Source: CAYXVU01 sp964468725
GTDB taxonomy: Bacteria > Acidobacteriota > Blastocatellia > UBA7656
Assembly: GCA_964468725.1 (NCBI GenBank)
Contig: CAYXVU010000004.1
Span: 1 to 64,000, forward strand
DNA length: 64,000 nt
Direction of reading: 5' to 3'
Notes under the pieces: model-generated
Databases searched by the model: none
What the model saw: the letters and a program-made list of their open reading frames with translations, nothing else
What the model was told of the DNA's origin: nothing
Program-made: the position numbers and the translations under genes
In this document: piece after piece, positions 16,478-25,690 of the stretch
Numbering within the stretch: the stretch's first letter is position 1
Layout: each line of letters begins with the position of its first letter

Positions 16478-19400
16478 ATGAAAACCGCTCGCTTCTTGAT
16501 TTTTCTCTTGATCGTGACATCGCAGCCCGCCGCCGCATTTGGACAGACGGCTGCAACGGCTAGAATCTCTGGCGTTGTAACCGATTCGCAAGGCGCGGTT
16601 GTAGCCGGAGCTTCCGTCAAACTCATCAACATCGCTACCAAACAAGAGAGGGTAGACAAAACCAATGATGAAGGCCGTTATGTCTTCGGCGCAGTTGACC
16701 CCGGCAACTATGAAATCTCGGTCACGGCGCAAGGGTTTCGAACTTCGGTGGTCACCGAAGTCAAAGCCGAAATTACGAAAGCCACCAACGTAGATGTGTC
16801 CTTGCAACCCGGTGGCGTCGGTGAACAGGTCACCGTGACGGCAACCGGCGAGGTGCAATTGCAGCGCGAAGACTCGGCCATCGGCAATGTCATCGAAGAA
16901 GACCGCATCACCCGTTTGCCGACTCAGAATCGGCAGGTCACAGAGCTACTGCGACTCCAACCGCTGACGACGGCCAGCGGTGAAACGGCTGGCTCCCGTT
17001 TCGATCAAAACACCTTCACGTTGGATGGCATTGATGTGACCGACAATGTCGGATTTCGCGGCGGGTTCGCCACCGTTGTCCCGACCCCGACCGAATCGGT
17101 CGAAGAGTTTCGCGTAACGGTTGCCAACCCGAATGCTACGTTTGGGCGCTCTGCCGGAGCACAGGTTACGCTGGTCACCAAACGCGGAACCAATGCTTTT
17201 CATGGCTCGGCTTATGAGTATCATCAAAACGATAATCTCAGTGCCAATTCATGGACGAATAATCGCATCGGTTTGAAGAAACCGCCGCTCATTGATAATC
17301 GCTTCGGATTTTCCGTCGGCGGCCCGATTTGGCCAGAGAAACTCTTCTTCTTCACCAACTATGAAGGCCGCCGCGTTCCCGGCACCATCGCGGTAACCCG
17401 GGTTGTGCCGACCCAGAGCTTTCGAGATGGAATTCTCCGGTTTCGCGATACGTCGGGAAACATTCTCAATATCAATCCTCGCACCTTCGACCCGCGTAAT
17501 ATCGGCGCGAACCCCGCCGTATTAGCCTACCTGCGGGCTTTGCCGTTGCCGAATACCTCCGGCTTCGGAGACGGATTGAATACCGGCGGCTTCACCACCA
17601 ATCTCCCCGCCAATGTGAGATCGGATTATGGTGTGCTGCGGCTGGATTACCAAATCAATCAGAATTGGTCGTTCGAAGCCAAAGGTTCGCTGTTTCGTAA
17701 TATCCAATTGGGGCTCGGTCAAGCCGATATCATCAATCAGACTTCCGCCGATATGAATTCCGAACGCCCGAAAAATCTTACCTTCGGGTTAACTGGCACG
17801 CTGCGCCCCAACTTGGTCAATGAAATCCGCATCGGCCATGCTTATGACAATTTTGTGTTGGAGAGAAACTCGCCGGTTGGGCGCGGCGGGTTTAACATCG
17901 CCGTGAATTTGGCGCCCTCGACAGCCGATTTCAATCCGGCGTTGGCGCTGCTCGATGAACACGTTGACGTTGACACGCAGCGTGCGCGCGAGCAAACGCT
18001 TGGCGGCGGCAGCACACAATTCATTGATAATGCGACGTGGTCGCGCGGCTCGCATACCTTTCAATTTGGCGGCAGCCTTCGCCATATCAAAACGTTTCAC
18101 TATCGCGATGACAAAGTCATCGGCTCGGTGGCCTCTCCGGTTGCCGACATCGGGGCAGCCAGCGGCGTAGCGGTTCCGGCTTCGCAACGACCTGCCAATC
18201 TCAACCCGGCAGACATCACGCGGTACAACCAGTTTTACAAAACTCTGCTCGGCATCGTTGACTCCGTCGGTTACTTGGGGGTGCGTGATGCCGATCTGCA
18301 ACCCTTACCCGTAGGGACGGGGCTGATCAACGATGCGACGTTGAATCATTGGGAGTTCTATTTCGCAGATGTGTGGAAGATGAAACCCTCGCTCACCCTC
18401 TCCTATGGCTTGCAGTATCAATGGCACACGCCGCCGAAAGACGAACAAGACCGACAAACCGTCTTGGTGTTCAAAGACAGCGGCAAGCTGATCGAAACGC
18501 GCGAGTATCTTCGCATGAAGGCGGAGGCCGCCGCGCAGGGTGACATCTTCAACCCCGATATCGCTTACATTCCGATTAAGGAATTAGGCTCTCAGGACGG
18601 TGTGTTCCGCATCAATCGGAAAAACTTCTCACCGCGCCTGTCGGCAGCATGGGAACCCTCATTCAGCACAGGCTGGTTAGGGAAACTCTTCGGTGAGCGC
18701 CGTACGGTGATTCGCGGCGGGTACTCATTGCTCTATGATCGCTCGAACACCGTACAGAGCGTCGTCGTGCCGATGCTCGGCGTCGGATTCGCGCAAACTT
18801 TAACGCTGCGGCCAACTAATGGAGCAGGGTTGCCGTTTCGAGCGGGCATTGATGGCAACATTCCGGTGGCTTCCAACTTTGCCGCCACCTCGCCGGTCGT
18901 TCCAAACGCACCGTTTGGCGAGATTCTCTCCTTCACGGTTGACCCCGGAATCGAAGACCCGTACAACCACGCGATCAATCTGACGATTCAGCGCGAATTG
19001 CCGGGACGCTTTTTGCTCGAATTCGGCTACGTCGGACGCTTCGCGCGCAACCTCTATCAGAATGTCAACCTCAACTCTGCGCCCATCTTTCACAAAGACA
19101 AAGCATCCGGGCAGACCTTCGCGCAAGCATTCGATGCAATCGCCAGCGCTCTGCGCAATGGCAACACGGTTCGCGCACAGCCCTGGTTTGAAAACCAGTT
19201 ATTCGCAGGCGCGACCAGTTTCATGGCACAGAATTTCCCCGGCGATTTCATCGTTGGCAATATCAACAATATGTGGAATACCGGCATTGACTTGCTGCCT
19301 TTGCTTGGCCTACCGGCTGCCAATGGTCCGTATAACAATTTGCAATCGCTCGATCTCTTCGTGCGAACCAGCCTTGGGAGGTCGAACTACAATGGCCTGA

Positions 19401-20191
19401 TCGTTTCGCTGCACAAGCGCAACTCTTACGGTTTGACCTTTGATTTCAACTACACGTTTGGCAAATCGTTCGATCAGATTGGCCAGATTCAGAACTTCGT
19501 CTCCCAATTTTCCAGCAGCTTCGATGGCGATATTGATTACGGCCCCTCCGATTTCGATTTCCGCCATCTCATCAATGCCAACGGAGTTTATGACTTGCCG
19601 TTTGGTCATGGTCAGCGATTCAGCCTGAACAACTGGACGGACAAGCTCATTGGCGGTTGGTATGTTTCGGGGATTTTCCAAGCGTCGAGCGGCGTGCCGC
19701 TCACCGTCGTACAAGGATTTCAAGTGTATGGTGCGGGAGCCATCTTTGGCACAGGCACAGGCGCTATTCCTACGGCTGAACTCCCTGGCGACAACAGCAC
19801 GCATAGTGGAGTGAAAGGTTCGGGCGGCATCGGAACGGCGGGTGACCCGACTACCAATGGATCGGGATTGAACCTATTTGGGAATCCTGAGTCAGTGTTC
19901 AAGAGTTTCAGGCCGATCAGCTTGGCAAACGATGGCCGTCAAGGTCGCGGCGTATTGCGCGGCTTGCCGCGTTGGCAACTCGATCTCTCGGTCGGCAAAC
20001 GGACAAAGATTTCTGAAACGATGCAATTCACCTTCACCGCTGATTTCTTTAACCTCTTCAATCATGTCAACTTCGTTGACCCGACGCTCAATTTGAGTCA
20101 GCGCGCCAGCTTCGGCGTGATTACCAATCAGTTGAACAATGCGGTCTTTCGCCCGCGCACCATTCAACTGGGCGGCAGATTTCAGTTTTAA
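16478..20191 (+). CDS. Oar-like TonB-dependent outer-membrane receptor with carboxypeptidase-regulatory domain
   Basis: 1237 residues from ATG 16478, preceded by AAGGAGGG. A signal peptide (to about residue 26, AAAFGQ) is followed by a CarboxypepD_reg domain (about 30-115: ISGVVTDSQGAVVAGASVKLIN...GRYVFGAVDPGNYEISVTAQGF), a plug-like part (VIEEDRITRLPTQNRQVTELLRLQP, DGIDVTDNVGF) and a large beta-barrel with many Phe/Tyr/Asn-rich strands, ending in Gly-Gly-Arg-Phe-Gln-Phe, an aromatic terminal residue as needed for BAM insertion. Such Oar-type receptors are abundant in Acidobacteria and take up or export large substrates, possibly peptides or oligosaccharides. The neighbouring peptidases make peptides a reasonable guess. 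Confidence 0.9.
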   Translation: MKTARFLIFLLIVTSQPAAAFGQTAATARISGVVTDSQGAVVAGASVKLINIATKQERVDKTNDEGRYVFGAVDPGNYEISVTAQGFRTSVVTEVKAEITKATNVDVSLQPGGVGEQVTVTATGEVQLQREDSAIGNVIEEDRITRLPTQNRQVTELLRLQPLTTASGETAGSRFDQNTFTLDGIDVTDNVGFRGGFATVVPTPTESVEEFRVTVANPNATFGRSAGAQVTLVTKRGTNAFHGSAYEYHQNDNLSANSWTNNRIGLKKPPLIDNRFGFSVGGPIWPEKLFFFTNYEGRRVPGTIAVTRVVPTQSFRDGILRFRDTSGNILNINPRTFDPRNIGANPAVLAYLRALPLPNTSGFGDGLNTGGFTTNLPANVRSDYGVLRLDYQINQNWSFEAKGSLFRNIQLGLGQADIINQTSADMNSERPKNLTFGLTGTLRPNLVNEIRIGHAYDNFVLERNSPVGRGGFNIAVNLAPSTADFNPALALLDEHVDVDTQRAREQTLGGGSTQFIDNATWSRGSHTFQFGGSLRHIKTFHYRDDKVIGSVASPVADIGAASGVAVPASQRPANLNPADITRYNQFYKTLLGIVDSVGYLGVRDADLQPLPVGTGLINDATLNHWEFYFADVWKMKPSLTLSYGLQYQWHTPPKDEQDRQTVLVFKDSGKLIETREYLRMKAEAAAQGDIFNPDIAYIPIKELGSQDGVFRINRKNFSPRLSAAWEPSFSTGWLGKLFGERRTVIRGGYSLLYDRSNTVQSVVVPMLGVGFAQTLTLRPTNGAGLPFRAGIDGNIPVASNFAATSPVVPNAPFGEILSFTVDPGIEDPYNHAINLTIQRELPGRFLLEFGYVGRFARNLYQNVNLNSAPIFHKDKASGQTFAQAFDAIASALRNGNTVRAQPWFENQLFAGATSFMAQNFPGDFIVGNINNMWNTGIDLLPLLGLPAANGPYNNLQSLDLFVRTSLGRSNYNGLIVSLHKRNSYGLTFDFNYTFGKSFDQIGQIQNFVSQFSSSFDGDIDYGPSDFDFRHLINANGVYDLPFGHGQRFSLNNWTDKLIGGWYVSGIFQASSGVPLTVVQGFQVYGAGAIFGTGTGAIPTAELPGDNSTHSGVKGSGGIGTAGDPTTNGSGLNLFGNPESVFKSFRPISLANDGRQGRGVLRGLPRWQLDLSVGKRTKISETMQFTFTADFFNLFNHVNFVDPTLNLSQRASFGVITNQLNNAVFRPRTIQLGGRFQF

Positions 20192-20202
20192 GCAGATGAC
20201 CA

Positions 20203-20231
20203 GCCCGCTTCTGCTATTGCGGGAAGCGGGC
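20203..20231 (+). terminator. Hairpin after the TonB receptor gene
   Basis: GCCCGCTTC (20203-20211) pairs perfectly with GAAGCGGGC (20223-20231) across an 11-nt loop, starting 11 bp after the receptor stop codon. No U-tract follows, so the ending would be weak or Rho-assisted. Confidence 0.5.
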
Positions 20232-20243
20232 GTGCAACCAAAT

Positions 20244-20300
20244 GTGGGAGCCTGCCTGATCTAAATCGCGTCAGAGAGATTCGTACAGGCAGGCTCTCAC
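20244..20300. repeat. 57-bp inverted-repeat element
   Basis: Arms GTGGGAGCCTGCCTG (20244-20258) and CAGGCAGGCTCTCAC (20286-20300) pair at 14 of 15 positions around a 27-nt loop. It differs in sequence from the 99-bp repeat family and looks like another intergenic palindromic element. Confidence 0.65.
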
Positions 20301-20366
20301 GATCTCTCGAACCGGCAAAGCGCGTGAGGCTGATCGGCTTCACGCCTTTGCACCTTTCGGGCGCGC

Positions 20367-20390
20367 AGGCGCAAACCCGGGTTTGCGCCT
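20367..20390. repeat. 24-bp perfect palindrome
   Basis: A perfect palindrome without a loop, centred between 20378 and 20379 (AGGCGCAAACCC and its reverse complement). It is the third inverted repeat within 190 bp of this intergenic region. Lack of a loop argues for a DNA-level site such as a protein-binding or recombination site rather than an RNA hairpin. Confidence 0.6.
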
Positions 20391-20468
20391 CTCGTACTAA
20401 GTCAGTCTATGGTAGGATGTGCCCGGCCTGAATCGCTTGAACCGTCTCTATCCTTCTGGAGAAATTGC

Positions 20469-22286
20469 ATGATACACAATGTTGCCAAGCTATCCATCGT
20501 TCGCCGCCTGACAATCTTGCTGCTCACTTTTCTCTTATTGCCATCACCGACGCTAATCGGTGCACCGCTCTCAGAACCAAACATCAATGGCCTCGATGCT
20601 TTTATCGAGCGAATCATGAAAGATTGGAAGGTACCCGGACTGGCCGTCGCCATCGTCAAAGATGGAAAGATCGCCTATGCAAAAGGGTTCGGCTATCGGG
20701 ATGTGAAAAAGAGCTTTCCGGTCACGCCAGATACGCTCTTTGCAATTGGCTCTTGCTCGAAAGCCTTCACAGCGGCAGCGCTCGGCATTTTGGTGGATGA
20801 AGGCAAGCTCGAATGGGACAAACCCGTGCGCGAATACATGCCCGATTTTCGCCTTCAGGATGAATACGCCACCCAACAGTTGCGACCGCGCGATTTGGTC
20901 ACTCATCAGTCGGGGCTGCCGCGTCACGATCTGGTGTGGTACGGCTCACCCTTAACGCGCAATGAGTTGTATGAACGATTGCGCTATCTTGAACCGAGCA
21001 AACCGCTGTTTTCCAAATTTCAATACAATAACCTGATGTACATGACGGCGGGCGTGTTGGTCGAACGTATCTCCGGTCAATCATGGGAAGAGTTTGTCAA
21101 AAATCGAATCCTCAAGCCGTTAGAGATGAAGAGTTCAAACTTTTCGGTCAATGACTCGCAAAAGACCGCCGATTTTGCTCTGCCCTACCGCGAAGTGAAA
21201 GAAGTTCTGAAAGAGATTCCTTTCCGCAACATTGACGCCATTGGCCCGGCAGGCTCAATCAATTCCAGTGTCAACGAAATGGCCAACTGGCTCATGCTGC
21301 AATTGGCAAAAGGAAAATTCAAAGATCAACAGATCATCTCCGAACGCAGTCTGCGCGAAACGCATTCACCTCAAATCATCGCGGGCATTAACCCGCAGTA
21401 TGATGAATTATCCTTCGCTGCTTATGCGATGGGATGGTCGACAAGCCAATATCGCGGCCATCCGGTGCTCGGTCACAGCGGCGGTATTGACGGTTTCATT
21501 ACGCAAGTGCGCCTGTTGCCGAAAGCCAATGTCGGCTTCGTGATTCTCACCAACTCGGAGAGCAACGCCGGAGCGTTGGTGGCTTATAACATCATGGATC
21601 GCCTGCTCGGATTGAGCGAAGTGGATTGGAATCAGCGTGCTAAAGATGATCTGGCGAAAGCAAAAGCTGCACAAGAGAAAGCCAAAACGGCGGGCGACCC
21701 CAATCGCAAACTGAATACGCAACCGTCACACCATCTGAAAGATTATGTCGGGCAATTCACGCATCCGGCTTATGGCGAGTTGACGGTTTCGCTCATTGGA
21801 GAACAATTGAGATTCGACCTGCATGGTCTGCAAGCTCCTCTGAAGCATTATCATTACGACGTGTTCGAAGCGGGAACGGAACCTGATAGCGTCGGTAGCG
21901 AAGCTTCGTTAGAAGGGACAAAAATCGCCTTCTCGCTCAATAAATCCGGCGAAATCATCAGTGTCGCTTTGCCGCTTGAACCGAGCGTTAAAGACATCGT
22001 TTTCACCCGCAAAGCCGCCGCGCTGTCGAAGGTCGCACTCAATAAATTCATCGGTGAATACGAATTGGAGCAAACGGTTGTGAAGTTTTTTCTACGCGGC
22101 GATAACACGTTGATGGCCAGCGTTCCCGGTCAGCCGGAATACGAGCTCGTGGCGAAGCAGGACAATCTGTTCAGCATCAAAGGATTGGATGGCTTCACCG
22201 TCGAATTCAAAAGCGATGCGACTGGCAAGGTCACCGGCGCATTGTTTACACAGCCCAACGGTACGTTTACGTTGAAAAAGAGATAA
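20469..22286 (+). CDS. Secreted serine hydrolase (beta-lactamase-like)
   Basis: 605 residues from ATG 20469 (GGAG about 10 nt upstream); the longer frame to 20409 adds no signal peptide. Signal sequence at residues 8-30 (LTILLLTFLLLPSPTLIG). The catalytic domain carries S95-C-S-K98, YNN (FQYNNLMY) and LGHSGGIDGF. A charged linker (DDLAKAKAAQEKAKTAGDPNRK) leads to a beta-rich C-terminal part with LKDYVGQFTHPAYGELTVSLIGEQLRF and ALNKFIGEYELEQTVVKFFLRGD modules (DUF3471-like). Expected in the periplasm as a peptidase/esterase. Paralogue of the gene at 14480 and of the N-terminal part of the fusion at 9411, but divergent enough not to be a recent copy. It begins the tight run of plus-strand genes up to 25.6 kb. 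Confidence 0.9.
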   Translation: MIHNVAKLSIVRRLTILLLTFLLLPSPTLIGAPLSEPNINGLDAFIERIMKDWKVPGLAVAIVKDGKIAYAKGFGYRDVKKSFPVTPDTLFAIGSCSKAFTAAALGILVDEGKLEWDKPVREYMPDFRLQDEYATQQLRPRDLVTHQSGLPRHDLVWYGSPLTRNELYERLRYLEPSKPLFSKFQYNNLMYMTAGVLVERISGQSWEEFVKNRILKPLEMKSSNFSVNDSQKTADFALPYREVKEVLKEIPFRNIDAIGPAGSINSSVNEMANWLMLQLAKGKFKDQQIISERSLRETHSPQIIAGINPQYDELSFAAYAMGWSTSQYRGHPVLGHSGGIDGFITQVRLLPKANVGFVILTNSESNAGALVAYNIMDRLLGLSEVDWNQRAKDDLAKAKAAQEKAKTAGDPNRKLNTQPSHHLKDYVGQFTHPAYGELTVSLIGEQLRFDLHGLQAPLKHYHYDVFEAGTEPDSVGSEASLEGTKIAFSLNKSGEIISVALPLEPSVKDIVFTRKAAALSKVALNKFIGEYELEQTVVKFFLRGDNTLMASVPGQPEYELVAKQDNLFSIKGLDGFTVEFKSDATGKVTGALFTQPNGTFTLKKR

Positions 22287-22398
22287 CCCATTCGCGCGCC
22301 GGTTCGCTGTGCAATCATTCGATCCGCTTGCGCAACGGTTTCATCGCGTGTTGCCAATTCGAACTTTCGAATTGCACTTTGCCTTCACGGAGGAAAGA

Positions 22399-23889
22399 AT
22401 GCCTTCATCTCGCAGACTCCGGTTGCTGGGTTGCAGCATTCTGCTAACCTTACATCTCTTCATCGGCGCTTCGCCCGCTACAACCCCGCTTCGACCAATA
22501 ACCTATGACTTGGTGCTCGTCGGCGGGCGCGTCATTGACCCGGCAACCAAGCTGGATGCCGTACGTAATGTTGGCATCCGTAATGGCAAGATTGCAGCGA
22601 TTTCGAATGCAACCTTGCGCGGCAAAGAGCAAGTGAATGTAGCCGGTCTTGTCGTCGCCCCCGGTTTCATAGACCTGCACGCACATGGCCAGAATAACTT
22701 TGGCCAGACGTACCAAGTCCGCGATGGTGTGACCACAGCGATGGATTTAGAACTCGGAGCCTATCCGCTCGATGTGCTAGCGCGACGTGCCGGAAATTCG
22801 CTCATCAACTATGGCTATTCGGCAGGACACAGCGATGCGCGATTGCGCGTCAAAAAAGGCGATGCCGCAAAAGCCAATCACGAACCCCTAAACGATGCGG
22901 AATTGAAAGAACTGCTCGGCTATTTAACCGCAGCTCTTGATGATGGGGCACTCGGCATCGGCGTTGGGCTGGATTATGTCTCTCGCGGCGTCTCGCCCAT
23001 CGAGTTAGAAGCACTCTTTCGCTTGGCTGCTGCGCGTCGCGTGCCCATCTTCATTCACATTCGCATGCCGGAAGACCGCAATGATCTGAGCGGGTTGAAA
23101 GAGTTGCTCGACCTGACCGAAAAGACGCGCGCCTCATTTCATATGGTTCACCTTGTCAGCACCGGACTCGGTCGCGTACCGGCTTTTTTGCAGATGATCG
23201 AAGATGCTCGCCGTAAGGGGCTGGACGTGACCACCGAAGCCTATCCTTATACGGCGGGTTCGACCGGAATCAATTCTGGCATCTTCGATCACGATTGGCA
23301 GAAGAAGTTCGGCATCAGTTACCCGGAAATCGAATGGCCGCCTACAGGCGAGCGGTTCAAAGACAAAGCCATGTGGGATGAGTATCGCGCAAAATATCGT
23401 AACGGCATCATCATCATTCATGTAATGAAAGAAGAGTGGGTCGAACAAGCACTCGCGCATCCACTGGTGATGATCGCTTCGGATGGTATGCCGATCAGTC
23501 GTCTCGATGAGCGGGCACACCCGCGCGGCATGGGTTGTTTTGCCCGCGTTCTCGGTCGTTACTCGCGTGAGAAGAGGCTGATGCCGTTAGCGGAAGCCAT
23601 TCGAAAGATGACCTTGATGCCTGCGCAGCGATTGGAGAAATTCACTCCTGCCATGCGGCACAAAGGCCGCTTGACGGTTGGCGCAGATGCAGATATTACC
23701 ATCTTCAACGCGGATGAAGTGATTGATCGCGCAACCTATGCAGAACCGAATCAGTTTTCGAAAGGCATCATTCACGTTCTGGTTGGCGGAACTTTCGTCG
23801 TGCGCGATGAAAAGCTGGTTGATGGTGTCTTTGTTGGCAAACCCATCGTCAGCCAGCGGGCAAGCAGGAAAACCAATCCGACAAATTGA
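22399..23889 (+). CDS. Exported D-aminoacylase-family amidohydrolase
   Basis: 496 residues from ATG 22399 with GGAGG upstream. Signal peptide in residues 1-27. The composite beta-sandwich/TIM-barrel is visible: YDLVLVGGRVIDPATKLDAVRNVGIRNGKIAAIS at the start, metal motif H94-A-H96 in GFIDLHAHGQN, TTEAYPYTAGSTG, MIASDGMPI (active-site Asp) and HKGRLTVGADADITIFNADEVID at the end. The family includes N-acyl-D-amino-acid deacylases and D-glutamate deacylases. The metal-bridging Cys found in D-aminoacylases is not evident, so exact substrate is open. It sits 33 bp before the M28 peptidase gene and 112 bp after a serine hydrolase, consistent with stepwise breakdown of D-residue peptides outside the cytoplasm. 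Confidence 0.88.
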   Translation: MPSSRRLRLLGCSILLTLHLFIGASPATTPLRPITYDLVLVGGRVIDPATKLDAVRNVGIRNGKIAAISNATLRGKEQVNVAGLVVAPGFIDLHAHGQNNFGQTYQVRDGVTTAMDLELGAYPLDVLARRAGNSLINYGYSAGHSDARLRVKKGDAAKANHEPLNDAELKELLGYLTAALDDGALGIGVGLDYVSRGVSPIELEALFRLAAARRVPIFIHIRMPEDRNDLSGLKELLDLTEKTRASFHMVHLVSTGLGRVPAFLQMIEDARRKGLDVTTEAYPYTAGSTGINSGIFDHDWQKKFGISYPEIEWPPTGERFKDKAMWDEYRAKYRNGIIIIHVMKEEWVEQALAHPLVMIASDGMPISRLDERAHPRGMGCFARVLGRYSREKRLMPLAEAIRKMTLMPAQRLEKFTPAMRHKGRLTVGADADITIFNADEVIDRATYAEPNQFSKGIIHVLVGGTFVVRDEKLVDGVFVGKPIVSQRASRKTNPTN

Positions 23890-23922
23890 CGCCTGTGAAG
23901 GTCAAAATCAAACGGTGAAGCC

Positions 23923-25560
23923 ATGAACTATCGAAAACGTTGTATCGCCTCGCTTCTTTTCATCTCGCTGCTGATTGCCTCTCCGGCATTCCCGCAAACG
24001 ACTATTGATTCGCGTCTGGCAGCCGGGTTTAATGCCATCGGACAAAAGAATCTGCGCGCAGATTTAACCTTTTTAGCATCGGATGCGCTCGAAGGGCGCA
24101 TGTCTTTGCAACGCGGGTCAGAGGTTGCCATTCAATTCATCGCCGCCGAATTTGCCAAAGCCGGATTGAAACCGTTGGCCGGTAATTCCTATCTACAAGA
24201 GATTACGCTCATTGAATATCGCCCGGATGTGCGCGCAATGGGGATTATCTTGGAACGAAGTGGGGCGACCCAATCATTCAAATATATCACCGATTTCATT
24301 GGCAGCTTCCCGCGTGAATTGACGGTGAAAGCGCCCGTCGTCTTCGCAGGGTATGGAATCACTGCGCCGGAATTCCAGTATGATGATTATGCGGGCATAG
24401 ATGCGCGAGGCAAGATCGTCCTCATCTTTGACCATGAGCCGCAGGAGAACGATCCACAGTCGGTCTTTAACGGCATCGGCAATACGCGCTATGCCAACTC
24501 ACGTTTGAAAATTCTCAATGCACAAAGACATGGAGCTGTCGGTGTTCTGCTGGTGAGCGAGCCGAATCGCAAACATCCCTCCAATCAAGAGCGTTTGGCG
24601 CGCATCCCCGGCATACTTGACCGATTCACACGCCAGTCTTCGCAGGCGCTTGCCGATAGCGAAACCAAAATCCCGATGTTGACGGTCAGCGATGGAGTGG
24701 CGACAACCTTGATTGCGCCGACCGGGAAAAGATTGGCTGAGTTGCAAACGGCGATTGATACGACGCTCAAACCGGCCTCTTTGCCGTTGCCCGATACGCA
24801 GATCGAGATGCGGCTGGTTAATGCCGAGCACCGCCGGGCCGTTACCGCTAATGTCATCGGCATGATCGAAGGAAGCGACCCCGCATTAAAACCGGAGAGC
24901 ATCATCTTCAGCGGTCACTATGACCACGATGGCATTCGGGATGGAAAGATTTTCTATGGGGCAGATGACAATGGTAGCGGCACGGTTGGCGTAATCGAAT
25001 TGGCACGCGCATTTGCTTTCAATCCGGCGAAACCGAAACGGTCATTGATCTTTGCCGTATTCGCCGCCGAAGAACGCGGCTTGCTTGGTTCCTATTACTA
25101 CGCGGCGAATCCGTTACGACCGCTCGCTTCAACTCGCGCGGTGATTAACTTCGATATGATCGGGCGCAATGAAGCGCAGAGCGCGCAAACCGAAGGGCTT
25201 ATTAAAATCGCCGAAGACACTTCAAACGAATTGAATCTGATCGGCGTCATCAACAGCCCTGACTATCGCAAAGCGGTTGAACAATCAAACCGACAAGTCG
25301 GACTGGCGCTGAATTATAAATGGGACGATGATGCCGCGCTTAATGTTTTTCAACGCAGCGACCAATTCCCTTTCGCCCTTCATGATATTCCTGCTGTTTG
25401 GTGGTTCACAGGCTTTCATCCTGACTATCATCAGCCGACCGATACCGTAGAGCGAATCAACTTTGTCAAGATGGAGAAGATCCTCAAACTGGCCTACCTC
25501 ACCGGATGGGCTTTTGCCGATGGAGACGCACCGCGATTTGTTGCCAAACCGCTCAACTGA
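23923..25560 (+). CDS. Secreted M28-family aminopeptidase with PA domain
   Basis: 545 residues with a signal peptide ending near AFPQ (residue 25). A protease-associated domain lies at about 135-260 (VVFAGYGITAPEFQYDDYAGIDARGKIVLI), followed by the M28 zinc-peptidase domain: SGHYDHDG (H332, D334), GADDNGSGT (D348/D349), FAAEERGLLGS (catalytic E383, ligand E384), NFDMIGRNE and FHPDYHQPTDT (last His ligand). All five di-zinc ligands appear present. It should cleave N-terminal residues from peptides in the periplasm or outside. It is 33 bp downstream of the D-aminoacylase-like gene and most likely cotranscribed. Confidence 0.92.
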   Translation: MNYRKRCIASLLFISLLIASPAFPQTTIDSRLAAGFNAIGQKNLRADLTFLASDALEGRMSLQRGSEVAIQFIAAEFAKAGLKPLAGNSYLQEITLIEYRPDVRAMGIILERSGATQSFKYITDFIGSFPRELTVKAPVVFAGYGITAPEFQYDDYAGIDARGKIVLIFDHEPQENDPQSVFNGIGNTRYANSRLKILNAQRHGAVGVLLVSEPNRKHPSNQERLARIPGILDRFTRQSSQALADSETKIPMLTVSDGVATTLIAPTGKRLAELQTAIDTTLKPASLPLPDTQIEMRLVNAEHRRAVTANVIGMIEGSDPALKPESIIFSGHYDHDGIRDGKIFYGADDNGSGTVGVIELARAFAFNPAKPKRSLIFAVFAAEERGLLGSYYYAANPLRPLASTRAVINFDMIGRNEAQSAQTEGLIKIAEDTSNELNLIGVINSPDYRKAVEQSNRQVGLALNYKWDDDAALNVFQRSDQFPFALHDIPAVWWFTGFHPDYHQPTDTVERINFVKMEKILKLAYLTGWAFADGDAPRFVAKPLN

Positions 25561-25690
25561 GGGCTATGACCAGAGAGGCGAATCGCACCCACAGAACTTC
25601 AACTCGGTATGACAGAGAGTCTCCTCCTCGAATGAACCGTTTGGGGTGATGGCCTCACAAGTTTATGGGGCTGAATTCCGAAAGATTGGC

